A stretch of 64,000 nucleotides of DNA from an uncultured Lentibacter sp. GTDB taxonomy: Bacteria > Pseudomonadota > Alphaproteobacteria > Rhodobacterales > Rhodobacteraceae. The position numbers and the translations under genes are program-made. Within the stretch, counting starts at the first letter, position 1. Every line of letters begins with the position of its first letter. Location of the stretch: positions 35,163 through 99,162 of the forward strand of contig NZ_CAKZKL010000012.1 of the NCBI RefSeq assembly GCF_937123735.1, written 5' to 3'. Positions 1-8,747 of this stretch are shown here, in pieces. A model generated the notes under the pieces. The model saw only the letters and a list, made by a program, of their open reading frames with translations. It was not told where the DNA came from and did no database searches.

Positions 1-238
1 GATCACCCGCGCCGCTATCTTGCGGATGGCGCGAGAGGCACAGATGGATGTGGAAGAACGCAGCTTTACCATCGAGGAAGCCAAGGAAGCGGATGAGGCT
101 TTCACGACCTCGGCCAGTGCTTTTGTGATGCCGGTTGTGGAAATTGACGGCGTTCAGATGGGCAATGGCACGCCTGGGCCAGTGGCGAAGCGGCTTCGGG
201 AAATTTATCTCGACGAGAGCCTGAAGAAAGCGATCTGA
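1..238 (+). CDS. Class IV aminotransferase, C-terminal fragment (D-amino-acid transaminase-like)
   Basis: This is the last 78 codons of a gene cut by the left window edge; the frame is open from base 2 to a TGA at 236-238. The fragment has the ITRAAIL start of the C-terminal helix, then EERSFTIEEA, DEAFTTSASAFVMPVVEIDG and a GPVAKRLREIY tail. This pattern is typical of fold-type IV PLP enzymes (D-alanine or branched-chain aminotransferases). The Ser/Thr-rich turn (TTSAS) in this family helps bind the PLP phosphate. The PLP lysine lies outside the window, so D-amino-acid versus branched-chain specificity cannot be settled; the C-terminus favours the D-amino-acid transaminase subgroup. Confidence 0.75.
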   Translation, partial: ITRAAILRMAREAQMDVEERSFTIEEAKEADEAFTTSASAFVMPVVEIDGVQMGNGTPGPVAKRLREIYLDESLKKAI

Positions 239-248
239 GAGCTTTTAA

Positions 249-330
249 GGATCGAATTTTGCTTCGCAAAATCCGATCCGCTGGGGGCGCTGCCCCCAGG
301 CCCCCGGGATATTTCGGGCAATAAGAAAGA
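249..330 (+). repeat. Modular hairpin/GGGATATTT element, copy 1
   Basis: Three modules follow the aminotransferase gene. A long inverted repeat (GGATCG, ATTTTGC, loop, GCAAAAT, CGATCC) spans about 249-279. A perfect hairpin CTGGGGGC-GCT-GCCCCCAG spans 281-299. A conserved tail with GGGATATTT and CAATAAGAAAG follows. The same modules recur at 15.7, 19.3, 21.7, 31.8, 42.9 and 52.2 kb. It may double as a transcription stop, although no clean T-run follows the hairpins. Confidence 0.7.
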
Positions 331-356
331 AGGGTGGGCTTTTTGGTTATTGCGCC

Positions 357-677
357 CTATTTCCCAAGCTTATCGGTGACGTTTTCTTTAAAGGCGGTTT
401 CAAAGTCGGCCTGCTTTTCAGGGCTAGCCTCGGTCTGATAGTTGGCTTTCCACGCAGCCATTGTCATGCCGTAGTAGATTTCGCGGGCCTCTTCTTTTGA
501 CATATCGATGCCGCGCGCGTTTGCGGCCTCCTGATACCAGCGGGACAGGCAGTTGCGGCAGAAGCCGGCGAGGTTCATCATATCGATGTTTTGCACATCG
601 GTGCGGTCTTCCATCAGGTGCTTGCGCAGGGCGCGGAAGGCGGCGGCTTCGAGCTCGATCTGTGTTTGGTCATCCAT
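357..677 (-). CDS. DUF1244 family protein
   Basis: A 106-residue protein whose body (FRALRKHLMEDR, QNIDMMNLAGFCRNCLSRW, DMSKEEAREIYYGM) matches DUF1244, a small alphaproteobacterial family of unknown biochemical function. The CRNC pair of cysteines inside a helix is the family hallmark and could bind a metal; that is inference. The start MDDQTQIE at 677 lies two bases after the stop of the upstream N-formylglutamate amidohydrolase gene, so the two genes are probably co-transcribed and translationally coupled. A longer upstream reading is possible but would run into that gene. Confidence 0.85.
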   Translation of the reverse strand: MDDQTQIELEAAAFRALRKHLMEDRTDVQNIDMMNLAGFCRNCLSRWYQEAANARGIDMSKEEAREIYYGMTMAAWKANYQTEASPEKQADFETAFKENVTDKLGK

Positions 678-679
678 GA

Positions 680-1429
680 CTATGCCTCGTTGTTCAAGGT
701 GATGCGCAGGGCGTCCTGCAAGATGGGCGCAAGGCGTTTGGCCCATTCGCTTTGTTGCTCTTCAGTCTGGATAAGATCATTGCGGATTTCAACCAGCGTG
801 TTGTGGCGGCCATGGGCGATGGCGTGGGTGTCGATTGTGTCGCCCGGAAGGTGGCCGCCGTAGGGCTCGTTGCGGCCAACGCAAAGTGATGGGTCTTGTT
901 GCAAGAGCGCGAGAAGCGGATCACACAGGCGTGTGTCATCGGCGTGGAGCACGCCAATATGCCAGGGGCGCTTGGGGCGGCCCGCGAGCTGTGGTGTGAA
1001 GCTGTGCAGCGTGAGGAGCACGGGCGCTTTGCGGGCGTCGAGCAGCGCGGCCAGCGCGGCGTGGTAGGGCCGGTGGCAGGCCTCAAGGCGGCGCTCTTTC
1101 TCGGCTGCGTCTGCATGGCGGTTGGCGGGAATGATCGTGCCGTCATACAGCTTCATCAGCAAGGTTGGATCTTGCTCTCCGCGGTTGGGATCAATCACCA
1201 GGCGGGAGAAGTTGGTGCAGATCACGGGGGCGTTGAGCAATGCGCCCAGCTTGAGTGCAACACCCTTGGCCCCCACGTCATAAGCAATATGACGGGTCAT
1301 GTCGCCCGCGGGCAAATCCAAGCTGCCCCCGTTGATAAATGGCGGGACCGTGTTTGTGGCATGGTCGCAGGCGATCACCCAGGGACCGTCGCGGTGTTCT
1401 CCAGTCAGCTCGTAGGGCTGGTAATTCAT
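680..1429 (-). CDS. N-formylglutamate amidohydrolase family protein
   Basis: A 249-residue member of the N-formylglutamate amidohydrolase (FGase/HutG-like) family, which hydrolyses N-formyl-L-glutamate at the end of histidine degradation. Family signatures are visible in order: ACDHATNTVPP near the N-terminus, the NFSRLVIDPNR block, LLTLHSFTPQL, and GHLPGDTIDTHAIAHG with LVEIRNDLI near the C-terminus. The start MNYQPYELTG at 1429 gives the usual length; upstream codons in frame look non-coding. No other hut genes are nearby, so the substrate could be another N-formyl or N-acyl amino acid. The gene diverges from pyk and leads a pair with the DUF1244 gene. Confidence 0.85.
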   Translation of the reverse strand: MNYQPYELTGEHRDGPWVIACDHATNTVPPFINGGSLDLPAGDMTRHIAYDVGAKGVALKLGALLNAPVICTNFSRLVIDPNRGEQDPTLLMKLYDGTIIPANRHADAAEKERRLEACHRPYHAALAALLDARKAPVLLTLHSFTPQLAGRPKRPWHIGVLHADDTRLCDPLLALLQQDPSLCVGRNEPYGGHLPGDTIDTHAIAHGRHNTLVEIRNDLIQTEEQQSEWAKRLAPILQDALRITLNNEA

Positions 1430-1536
1430 TTTCCGGAATTTCCTCGTTAGCTTTGCGCACCCTGTTGTGCCTGCGTTACAGACGCGCGATACAGAGAAGC
1501 GGTTAAGCGCAGATAGACACATCAAAGGCAGACCAT

Positions 1537-2982
1537 ATGAGACGGCTCAGAAATGTAAAGATCGTGGCCACACTGGGGCCAGCCTCGAGTGATTACGAGA
1601 TGATCAAAGGGTTGCATGAGGCCGGAGCGGATGTGTTTCGCTTGAACATGTCACACGGAGACCATGGTGAAATTCGGGCGCGCCACAAGATTATCCGCGA
1701 GATTGAGCGCGACCTTGATAGCCCGATTGCTATTCTCGCCGATTTGCAGGGGCCAAAGCTGCGGGTTGGTGTGTTTGCCAATGGGGAAGAGGAGTTGGTT
1801 GAGGGGCAGCGCTTCCGGTTTGATCTGGAGGCCCGTGAGGGCAGCAGCGCGCGCGTTTGCTTGCCGCACCCAGAGATTTTCAAGGCGCTAGAGGATGGCA
1901 CGTCACTCTTGGTCAATGATGGCAAAATACGCCTGAGGGTTGAGGAATGTGGCGCGGATTTTGCCAACTGTGTTGTGACAACTGGGGGCATTATTTCCAA
2001 CCGTAAGGGGGTGAATGTGCCGGATGTGGTGCTGCCGCTTGCAGCGCTTTCCGACAAAGACCGCAAGGATTTGGAGTTTGTCTGCGAGCTTGGTGTGGAC
2101 TGGGTTGCGCTGTCTTTTGTGCAGCGCGCGGCGGATGTTGAGGAGGCCAAGGCTTTGATCCGCGGGCGGGCGGCTGTGCTGTCCAAGATCGAGAAGCCGA
2201 CAGCCGTGAGCCATTTTGAGGAGATCCTGGCCGTATCGGACGGAATCATGGTGGCGCGCGGAGATCTTGGTGTGGAGTTGCCTGTGCAGAATGTTCCGCC
2301 GATTCAGAAACGGCTTGTGCGGCGTTGTCGGGCGGCGGCCAAACCCGTGATTGTCGCGACGCAAATGCTGGAGAGCATGATCGAGAGCCCCATGCCGACG
2401 CGCGCCGAGGTGAGCGATGTGGCGACGGCGATCTACGAGGGGGCCGATGCCATTATGTTGTCTGCCGAATCAGCTGCGGGCAGCTATCCGGTCGAGGCGG
2501 TGACCACCATGAACAACGTGGCGATTGAGGTTGAATCAGATCCGACTTACCGCGACATCATAGAAGCCTCGCGGGTGGCCAAACGCGAGTCGGTTGCCGA
2601 TGGGATCGTGGCGGCGGCGCGTGAAATTGCCGAAACGACCGATATCAAAGCGATCTGCTGTTTTACCCAATCCGGCACAACGGCACTGCTGACGGCGCGC
2701 GAGCGGCCTCGGGTGCCGATCATTGCGATGACCAGCCTGCGCGAAACCGCGCGGCGGCTGGCGCTGAGCTGGGGCACCCATTGTATCATGACCGGCGAGC
2801 TTGAGCGCTTCAAGCAGGCGGTTGTCAATGCGGCGCGGGCTGCGCAAGACGCGGGCTATGCTGGCGCGGCAGACCAGATTGTTGTGACAGCGGGCGTTCC
2901 TTTCAATGTTCCTGGGACGACCAATATTTTGCGCGTTGCACCCTGTGACCAGCGTTTGATTTTTGCATCTGATCCGGAGTAA
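1537..2982 (+). CDS. pyk: Pyruvate kinase
   Basis: A 481-residue pyruvate kinase, which converts phosphoenolpyruvate and ADP to pyruvate and ATP at the end of glycolysis. The N-terminal KIVATLGPAS motif, the FRLNMSHG substrate loop, ADLQGPKLRVG, the catalytic-lysine region VLSKIEKP and the MVARGDLGVELP/ATQMLESM barrel motifs are all present. The C-terminal allosteric domain begins near residue 350. Length and motif order are normal. It is followed by a small membrane protein gene and the ribosomal L35/L20 genes. Confidence 0.97.
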   Translation: MRRLRNVKIVATLGPASSDYEMIKGLHEAGADVFRLNMSHGDHGEIRARHKIIREIERDLDSPIAILADLQGPKLRVGVFANGEEELVEGQRFRFDLEAREGSSARVCLPHPEIFKALEDGTSLLVNDGKIRLRVEECGADFANCVVTTGGIISNRKGVNVPDVVLPLAALSDKDRKDLEFVCELGVDWVALSFVQRAADVEEAKALIRGRAAVLSKIEKPTAVSHFEEILAVSDGIMVARGDLGVELPVQNVPPIQKRLVRRCRAAAKPVIVATQMLESMIESPMPTRAEVSDVATAIYEGADAIMLSAESAAGSYPVEAVTTMNNVAIEVESDPTYRDIIEASRVAKRESVADGIVAAAREIAETTDIKAICCFTQSGTTALLTARERPRVPIIAMTSLRETARRLALSWGTHCIMTGELERFKQAVVNAARAAQDAGYAGAADQIVVTAGVPFNVPGTTNILRVAPCDQRLIFASDPE

Positions 2983-3020
2983 ACTTTAAGTTGTAAAATG
3001 TTTATTAAAGGGTGCGTGCG

Positions 3021-3245
3021 GTGGACTATGATTTGTATCTTGTGGTGGGTTTGGTGCTGAGTGTCTTCGCGGTGCCTTCGGTGGTTTCGGCGCTGTCCGA
3101 AAACAGGACACCCAGAATCGCTGCGCTTGTTGTGATGCTTGGGGGTGGGCTGGTTGTCTGGGCGGTGACCTCCAAGGCAGGCGGATATTCTCTGGATGAG
3201 ATCCCGGATGTGATTGTCAGTGTTTTTGCCCGCTATTTGGGCTGA
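3021..3245 (+). CDS. Small conserved membrane protein
   Basis: A 74-residue protein with two hydrophobic segments (about residues 5-22 and 32-49) and a soluble tail SKAGGYSLDEIPDVIVSVFARYLG. GTG at 3021 is preferred as start because AAAGGG at 3007-3012 lies eight bases upstream; GTG at 3012 would bury that site. I do not recognise a named family, but small proteins of this pattern sit in front of rpmI in related Rhodobacterales. Function unknown. Confidence 0.7.
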   Translation: MDYDLYLVVGLVLSVFAVPSVVSALSENRTPRIAALVVMLGGGLVVWAVTSKAGGYSLDEIPDVIVSVFARYLG

Positions 3246-3360
3246 ATACCTCTTGCAATAGGGGCAAAGCCGTCCTAAACGGTGCCTTCGTCTGCGGGAC
3301 CGGCCAGAAGTGGCATGCCGAGTCGCGCATTATAGACCGACCCAAACCAAGGAGACGGAA

Positions 3361-3561
3361 ATGCCCAAGATGAAGACCAAGTCGAGCTGCAAAAAGCGGT
3401 TCAAGATGACTGCCTCTGGCAAAGTCAGAGCTGCGCAGGCCGGCAAGCAGCATGGTATGATCAAGCGCACAAATAAATTCATTCGCGACGCTCGCGGCAC
3501 AACAATCCTGTCTGAACCTGATGCGAAAATCATCAAGTCCATGATGCCATACGCACGCTAA
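3361..3561 (+). CDS. rpmI: Ribosomal protein bL35
   Basis: A 66-residue basic protein, [20 protein letters not shown] at the start and the [13 protein letters not shown] core, diagnostic of large-subunit protein bL35. The start follows an AAGGAGACGG ribosome-binding site. It sits 12 bases before rplT, the standard rpmI-rplT order. infC, which often precedes this pair in other bacteria, is absent here; a small membrane protein gene is in that place. Confidence 0.98.
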   Translation: MPKMKTKSSCKKRFKMTASGKVRAAQAGKQHGMIKRTNKFIRDARGTTILSEPDAKIIKSMMPYAR

Positions 3562-3573
3562 GGAGGATTTGAT

Positions 3574-3939
3574 ATGTCCAGAGTAAAAGGCGGAACCACA
3601 ACACACGCACGTCACAAGAAGGTTATCAAGGCAGCCAAAGGATATTATGGCCGCCGTAAAAATACCTTTAAGGTGGCGCGCCAGGCGGTCGACAAGGCCA
3701 ACCAATATGCAACCCGTGATCGCAAGAACCGTAAGCGCAATTTCCGCGCGTTGTGGATCCAGCGGATCAACGCGGCTGTGCGCTCACATGACGAAGCGCT
3801 GACATATTCGCGCTTTATCAATGGCTTGACGCTTGCAGGCATTGAAGTGGACCGCAAAGTCCTCGCCGATCTTGCTGTGCATGAGCCAGAAGCCTTTGGC
3901 GCGATCGTGGCACAGGCGCAGAGCGCGCTGGCAGCCTAA
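3574..3939 (+). CDS. rplT: Ribosomal protein bL20
   Basis: A 121-residue protein with the bL20 signature [20 protein letters not shown], the long basic helix ([20 protein letters not shown]) and the globular C-terminal part [19 protein letters not shown]. It binds 23S rRNA early in 50S assembly. A GGAGG site precedes the ATG and a strong hairpin terminator follows 26 bases after the stop, so the rpmI-rplT transcript probably ends before pheS. Confidence 0.98.
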   Translation: MSRVKGGTTTHARHKKVIKAAKGYYGRRKNTFKVARQAVDKANQYATRDRKNRKRNFRALWIQRINAAVRSHDEALTYSRFINGLTLAGIEVDRKVLADLAVHEPEAFGAIVAQAQSALAA

Positions 3940-3965
3940 GCCAAGCTGGAAAAGCTCACGAATTG

Positions 3966-3997
3966 ACGCCGTGCTCCGAGAGGAGCGCGGCGTTTTT
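3966..3997 (+). terminator. Intrinsic terminator of rpmI-rplT
   Basis: A 12-bp stem (ACGCCGTGCTCC / GGAGCGCGGCGT, one T-G pair) with a four-base loop is followed by TTTTT. It lies just downstream of rplT. Confidence 0.85.
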
Positions 3998-4071
3998 CAT
4001 TGGGCCCAAAGGGGCAGCGCGCGCTGGGGTTAACGGCGGTAGGGAGGCCCAAAACAGGGGGGGTGAAAAGC

Positions 4072-4149
4072 GTGCACCATGCGTGCACCCTGCGTGCACC
4101 GCCCAAACACCCCAAAGGTTAAGGCAAATTAACTTAATGCAGCGTGCGC
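4072..4149. repeat. 78-bp GTGCAC-phased element, copy 1
   Basis: Three GTGCAC motifs begin at 4072, 4083 and 4094, exactly 11 bp apart. They are followed by CGCCCAAA and CCCAAA blocks, TTAA-N6-TTAACTTAA and GCAGCGTGCGC. The copy at 43173-43250 has the same order and length. The right part supplies the last codons and stop of the reverse-strand VOC gene. The 11-bp phasing suggests a protein-binding array on one helix face; this is inference. Confidence 0.7.
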
Positions 4150-4575
4150 AGCCGTGCTCTCGCTGTCGCGCTCGGGCTCATCGGGGTTGCTGGAGAAGAT
4201 GGCGAGTTTGTTGCCCTGCGGGTCGCGCAGGTAGCTCACATAAAACCGGGGGCCGTAAGCGGCGCGAAAGCCGGGCTGGCCCTCGTCTGTGCCGCCTGCG
4301 CCCAGTGCGGCGGCGTGCAGCGCACGGACCTGCGCCTGTGTGCTGGCCTCAAAGGCGACCATGGCGCCGTTGCCGGCTGTAGCGGGGCGGCCATCAAATG
4401 TAGGTTTTACATAAAAGTCGGGAAAGACAGGCTGCGCGCCTGTGGCAACGGGCAGCGCATAGCTGAGCCCCTCTGCGCCTTGGGTCAGCTCGTAGCCGAG
4501 CGCTGGCAGAAACGCGCTGTAAAACTGTTTGGCGCGGATGATATCATCGGCCCCGACGGTGACGTAAGCAATCAT
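4129..4575 (-). CDS. VOC family (glyoxalase-fold) protein
   Basis: A 148-residue protein with one vicinal-oxygen-chelate fold: the strand-helix start MIAYVTVGADDIIRAKQFYSAFLPALGY, the middle NGAMVAFEASTQAQVRALHAAAL, and the closing FYVSYLRDPQGNKLAIF with a metal-ligand-type acidic/His region. Proteins of this subgroup are annotated as glyoxalase or bleomycin-resistance-like; the substrate is not known. The C-terminal residues (HAALS) fall inside the 78-bp repeat, so the repeat has been taken into the reading frame. The gene is convergent with rplT and probably a single-gene unit. Confidence 0.8.
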   Translation of the reverse strand: MIAYVTVGADDIIRAKQFYSAFLPALGYELTQGAEGLSYALPVATGAQPVFPDFYVKPTFDGRPATAGNGAMVAFEASTQAQVRALHAAALGAGGTDEGQPGFRAAYGPRFYVSYLRDPQGNKLAIFSSNPDEPERDSESTAAHAALS

Positions 4576-4694
4576 GAAGTGGCCCTTTCTGCGCCGAGCC
4601 TATGCCAGCCAGCGCGCGCAAGCAAGAATCTGCCCGCCTGCGGCGGGGCGCAGACGGGCCTTTGGCCGTATGGTGCTTTGGACAGCGTGGACGT

Positions 4695-4934
4695 CTAGAG
4701 CATGTTTACGCAGTGACGGCTGACATCGGGTTGGTTGATGTGATGGGGGTTCTGAATGAGAACCCAGGTGACTCCGTAACCGGGCGCATGGGTGCGCGAA
4801 TAGGAGCAGCCGTCATGTGTGGTGAACCATTGGCCTTTGAAGTCGGCAGAGGGGCGCATTTGCGCCTCTGCAAAGCTGCTGCCAGACGCCACAAAAAGGG
4901 CGGTGGCTGCGAGAAGTTTGGTTGCATTGGTCAT
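4695..4934 (-). CDS. Small secreted hypothetical protein
   Basis: A 79-residue protein with a Sec-type signal peptide (MTNATKLLAATALFVASGSS, then FAEA) and a short mature part, FKGQWFTTHDGCSYSRTHAPGYG with VTWVLIQNPHHI and SRHC. Two cysteines in the mature part could form a disulfide. A GGAGG site eight bases upstream supports the ATG at 4934. I do not recognise the family. It lies alone between the VOC gene and pheS, on the opposite strand to pheS. Confidence 0.65.
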   Translation of the reverse strand: MTNATKLLAATALFVASGSSFAEAQMRPSADFKGQWFTTHDGCSYSRTHAPGYGVTWVLIQNPHHINQPDVSRHCVNML

Positions 4935-5109
4935 CGCGTGATCCTCCAGTGATGAACAGGCCCAAAAGCTGGGCGTGTCGCGGGGCAAAGCCTTGGCGCA
5001 AATCGGGCAGCTCTGTGCCCTTTGTTAACCCTTTGAGTGAAATTGCTTGCGCCTTGCGAAACGGCGCGGGGCGCGCTAGGTCAGACGCGACGCCAGACAG
5101 GTAGATGAT

Positions 5110-6183
5110 ATGGACGATTTGAGAGACAAATACATCGGCGCGATTGCCGCCGCCAAGGATGAGGCCACGCTTGAAGAGCTGCGCCTTGCGGCTGTGGGCA
5201 AGAAGGGCGAAGTGAGCCTTCAGATGCGCGAGCTGGGCAAGATGACTGCTGAGGAGCGGCAGGTGGCCGGCCCCAAGCTCAACGCGCTGAAAGACGAGAT
5301 CAACAGTGCGCTGGCAGCCAAGAAAGCCGGGCTGGAAGACGCAGCGCTGAATGAGCGTTTGCGCAGCGAGTGGCTGGATGTGACGCTGCCGAGCCGTTTG
5401 CGCGGGCAGGGCAGCATTCACCCGATTTCGCAGGTCACCGAGGAAGTCACCGCGATTTTTGCCGATATGGGCTTTGCCGTGGCCGAGGGGCCGCGGATTG
5501 ACACCGATTGGTATAACTTTGATGCGCTGAACATTCCGAGCCATCACCCCGCGCGTGCGGAGATGGACACGTTTTATATGCACCGCGCAGAAGGCGACGA
5601 ACGCCCGCCGCATGTGTTGCGCACGCATACGTCTCCTGTGCAGATACGCTCCATGGAAAAGCACGGCGCGCCTATTCGTGTGATCTGCCCTGGCGGTGTG
5701 TATCGCGCGGATTATGACCAGACGCATACGCCGATGTTCCATCAGGTTGAGGGGCTGGCGATTGACAAGGACATCTCCATGGCCAACCTCAAGTGGGTTC
5801 TGGAAGAGTTTGTGAAAGCGTTTTTCGAGGTGGACGATGTGGAGCTGCGCTTCCGTGCGTCACATTTCCCGTTCACGGAGCCATCGGCGGAAGTTGACAT
5901 TCGCTGCTCATGGGAAGGCGGCACTTTGAAGGTTGGTGAAGGCGACGACTGGCTGGAGATTCTGGGCTCCGGCATGGTGCACCCCAAGGTGCTGCAAGCG
6001 GGCGGGATTGACCCCAACGAGTGGCAGGGCTTTGCCTTTGGCATGGGCATCGACCGGATCGCCATGTTGAAATACGGCATCCCCGATTTGCGGGCGTTCT
6101 TTGATTCTGACCTGCGCTGGCTGAGGCACTACGGCTTTGCGAGCCTTGATCAGCCCACGCTGCATGGGGGGTTGAGCCGCTAG
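5110..6183 (+). CDS. pheS: Phenylalanyl-tRNA synthetase alpha subunit
   Basis: A 357-residue class II synthetase subunit that charges tRNA-Phe as an alpha2-beta2 complex with PheT. An N-terminal coiled coil (residues about 1-90) binds tRNA. The catalytic domain has [10 protein letters not shown], motif 2 ([29 protein letters not shown]) and motif 3 ([18 protein letters not shown]). Length and motifs are normal. It is separated from pheT by 142 bases rich in hairpins. Confidence 0.98.
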   Translation: MDDLRDKYIGAIAAAKDEATLEELRLAAVGKKGEVSLQMRELGKMTAEERQVAGPKLNALKDEINSALAAKKAGLEDAALNERLRSEWLDVTLPSRLRGQGSIHPISQVTEEVTAIFADMGFAVAEGPRIDTDWYNFDALNIPSHHPARAEMDTFYMHRAEGDERPPHVLRTHTSPVQIRSMEKHGAPIRVICPGGVYRADYDQTHTPMFHQVEGLAIDKDISMANLKWVLEEFVKAFFEVDDVELRFRASHFPFTEPSAEVDIRCSWEGGTLKVGEGDDWLEILGSGMVHPKVLQAGGIDPNEWQGFAFGMGIDRIAMLKYGIPDLRAFFDSDLRWLRHYGFASLDQPTLHGGLSR

Positions 6184-6190
6184 GCTATTG

Positions 6191-6275
6191 CGCGGAGTGC
6201 CAACTCCGCGCCGCGCCCGACCCGCCCCATGGGCGGGCGCGTTCCGCACCCACCCCGTGTCGGGCGCGCCGCAAA
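6191..6275 (+). repeat. Hairpin-rich spacer between pheS and pheT
   Basis: A perfect 8-bp hairpin CGCGGAGT-GCCA-ACTCCGCG (6191-6210) is followed by a nested structure: outer arms GCGCCCGAC and GTCGGGCGC enclose an inner CCCGCC-CCAT-GGGCGG hairpin. No T-run follows, so this is more likely an mRNA-stability or attenuating structure, or a decayed repeat, than a full terminator. Confidence 0.6.
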
Positions 6276-6325
6276 ATTGGCCGTAGACGGCCTGACAAAA
6301 ACATAACCCCGAAAGGGACGGAAAA

Positions 6326-8725
6326 ATGAAATTCACACTCTCTTGGCTGAAAGACCATCTCGACACGCAGGCCAGCGTTGAGGAGATTTGCGACGCGCTC
6401 ACCGACCTTGGGCTTGAGGTGGAAGGGGTTGAGAACCCTGCCGAGCGGCTCAAGGCGTTTACGCTCGCCAAGGTGACTCATGCCGAGCAGCACCCTGATG
6501 CGGACCGTTTGCGTGTCTGCACTGTGCAGACCGATGAGGGCAGCAAGCAGATCGTTTGTGGTGCGCCCAATGCGCGCACGGGCATCACCGTGGTGCTGTG
6601 CAAGCCGGGGGATTATGTGCCGGGGATTGATGTGACGCTGAGCGTGGGCAAGATCCGCGGGGTGGAGAGCCACGGGATGATGGCGAGCGAGCGCGAGCTT
6701 GAGCTTAGCGACGAGCATGACGGGATCATCGAGCTGCCCAGCGGCGAGATTGGCGAGAAGTTTGTCGACTGGCTGGCGAAGAACGCGCCTGAGAAGGTGG
6801 ACCCTGTGATCGAGATTGCCATCACACCGAACCGCCCCGATGCGCTGGGCGTGCGCGGGATTGCGCGCGACCTTGCGGCGCGAGGGCTGGGCAAGCTCAA
6901 GCCTGTGGACACCCCGAGCCTTGACGGGCAGTTCCCGTGCCCCATCACCGTGACGATTGAGGAAGATGCTAAGGACAACGGCTGTTTTGTCTTTGCGGGC
7001 CGTCTCATTCGCGGGGTGAAGAACGGCCCCAGCCCCGAGTGGCTGCAAAAGCGGCTGAAGGCGGTTGGCCTGCGCCCGATTTCAAAGCTTGTCGATGTGA
7101 CCAACTATTTCACCTATGACCGCAACCGCCCCTTGCATGTGTTTGACGCAGGCAAGGTGAGCGGCAACCTGCGGGTGCATCGTGCCAAGGCGGGTGACAC
7201 GCTCGTTGGCTTGGACGAGAAGGAATATACCTTCAGCGGCGGGCAGGTTGTTATTTCGGATGACAAGGGGATAGAGAGCATTGCCGGTGTGATGGGCGGC
7301 TTGGAAACGGGTTGCACCGAGGAGACGACAGATGTGTTTCTTGAGGCCGCTTACTGGGACCATGTGCAGATTGCGATGACGGGGCGCGCGCTCAAGATCA
7401 ACTCGGATGCGCGCTATCGCAACGAGCGCGGGATTGATCCGGGTTACAACATGCAAGCGATCGAAGATGCCACCGCAATGATCCTTGAGCTCTGTGGTGG
7501 CGAGCCGAGCAATGTGACCGTTGCGGGCAAGGTTCCTGATGTGAGCCGCGCTTACAAGCTTGATGCGAAGCGGGTGCAGAGCCTTGTGGGCATGGATATT
7601 CCCGAGACCGAGCAGCGCCAGACGCTGACGGCGCTGGGCTTCAAGCTTGAGGGCAATATGGCGCAGGTTCCGAGCTGGCGGCCTGATGTTCTGGGCGAGG
7701 CGGACTTGGTGGAAGAGGTGGCGCGGATTGCCAGCCTCACCAAACTTGTCGGCAAGCCTTTGAAGCGGGTCGATGCGGGTGTGCCCAAGCAGATCCTTTT
7801 GCCGCTGCAAAAGCGCGAGCAGGCGGCGCGGCGTATGGCGGCGGGGCTGGGCTACAACGAATGTGTGACTTACTCGTTTGTGGACCAGAAAAGCGCGGCA
7901 TTGTTTGGCGGCGGCGAAGACGCCACGCGGCTGGAGAACCCGATTTCAAGCGAGATGAGCCATATGCGGCCCGATCTGCTTGTGGGCCTCTTGCAGGCCG
8001 CAGCACGCAACCAGGCGCGCGGCTTTGCCGACCTTGCCTTGTTTGAGGTTGGCCCCGTGTTCCACGGCGGTGAGCCGGGCGAGCAGGCTTTGCAGGTCTC
8101 GGGCCTTCTGGTGGGCAAGACGGGGCCAAAGGATGTGCTTGGCGAGAGCCGCAACGTGGATGTGTTTGACGCCAAGGCCGATGCCGAGGCTGTTTTGAGC
8201 GCGATCGGCGCGCCTGCCAAGGTGCAGATCCTGCGCGATGGTCCTCAGTGGTGGCATCCGGGACGTCACGGCAAGATTTGCCTCGGGCCAAAGAAAGTCT
8301 TGGGTATTTTTGGCGAGCTGCACCCCAAGGTGCTGAAAGAGATGGGCGTGAAGGGGCCAGCCGTGGCCTTTACCATCTGGCCAGAGGAAGTGCCCGAAGC
8401 GCGCAACAAGTCCGCCACGCGGCCCGCGCTGCAAGCTTCTGATTTGCAGGCGGTGGAGCGGGACTTTGCCTTTGTTGTGGATGCCAATGTCGAGGCGCTG
8501 ACGCTGATCAACGCGGCGGCTGGTGCTGACAAGGCGCTGATCGAGACTGTGCGTGTCTTTGACGAGTTTATCGGCGGCAGCCTTGGCGAGGGCAAGAAGA
8601 GCCTTGCCATCACCGTGCGGATGCAGCCCATCGACAAGACGCTGAAGGACGAGGACATCGAGGCTGTCGCGGCCAAGATTGTCGAGAAAGTGACCAAGGC
8701 GACGGGCGGGAACCTGCGCGGCTAG
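6326..8725 (+). CDS. pheT: Phenylalanyl-tRNA synthetase beta subunit
   Basis: A 799-residue PheT. Domains in order: N-terminal MKFTLSWLKDHLD, the EMAP/tRNA-binding domain (about residues 39-150; VTHAEQHPDADRLRVC and QIVCGAPNAR), B3/B4 editing region (about 200-390; includes RPISKLVDVTNYF), B5 domain (about 400-475), the catalytic-like core, and the C-terminal FDX-ACB domain (about 705-799; RDFAFVVDANVEA). It is preceded by an AAAGGGACGG ribosome-binding site. Complete and normal in length. Confidence 0.98.
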   Translation: MKFTLSWLKDHLDTQASVEEICDALTDLGLEVEGVENPAERLKAFTLAKVTHAEQHPDADRLRVCTVQTDEGSKQIVCGAPNARTGITVVLCKPGDYVPGIDVTLSVGKIRGVESHGMMASERELELSDEHDGIIELPSGEIGEKFVDWLAKNAPEKVDPVIEIAITPNRPDALGVRGIARDLAARGLGKLKPVDTPSLDGQFPCPITVTIEEDAKDNGCFVFAGRLIRGVKNGPSPEWLQKRLKAVGLRPISKLVDVTNYFTYDRNRPLHVFDAGKVSGNLRVHRAKAGDTLVGLDEKEYTFSGGQVVISDDKGIESIAGVMGGLETGCTEETTDVFLEAAYWDHVQIAMTGRALKINSDARYRNERGIDPGYNMQAIEDATAMILELCGGEPSNVTVAGKVPDVSRAYKLDAKRVQSLVGMDIPETEQRQTLTALGFKLEGNMAQVPSWRPDVLGEADLVEEVARIASLTKLVGKPLKRVDAGVPKQILLPLQKREQAARRMAAGLGYNECVTYSFVDQKSAALFGGGEDATRLENPISSEMSHMRPDLLVGLLQAAARNQARGFADLALFEVGPVFHGGEPGEQALQVSGLLVGKTGPKDVLGESRNVDVFDAKADAEAVLSAIGAPAKVQILRDGPQWWHPGRHGKICLGPKKVLGIFGELHPKVLKEMGVKGPAVAFTIWPEEVPEARNKSATRPALQASDLQAVERDFAFVVDANVEALTLINAAAGADKALIETVRVFDEFIGGSLGEGKKSLAITVRMQPIDKTLKDEDIEAVAAKIVEKVTKATGGNLRG

Positions 8726-8747
8726 GCCAAGCCTGAAGGGGCAAGTG

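Noticed and set aside
4117..4135. TTAA-N6-TTAA read as a CtrA site
   Set aside because: CtrA sites need a 7-base spacer; the 6-base spacing is kept in both copies as part of a longer repeat.
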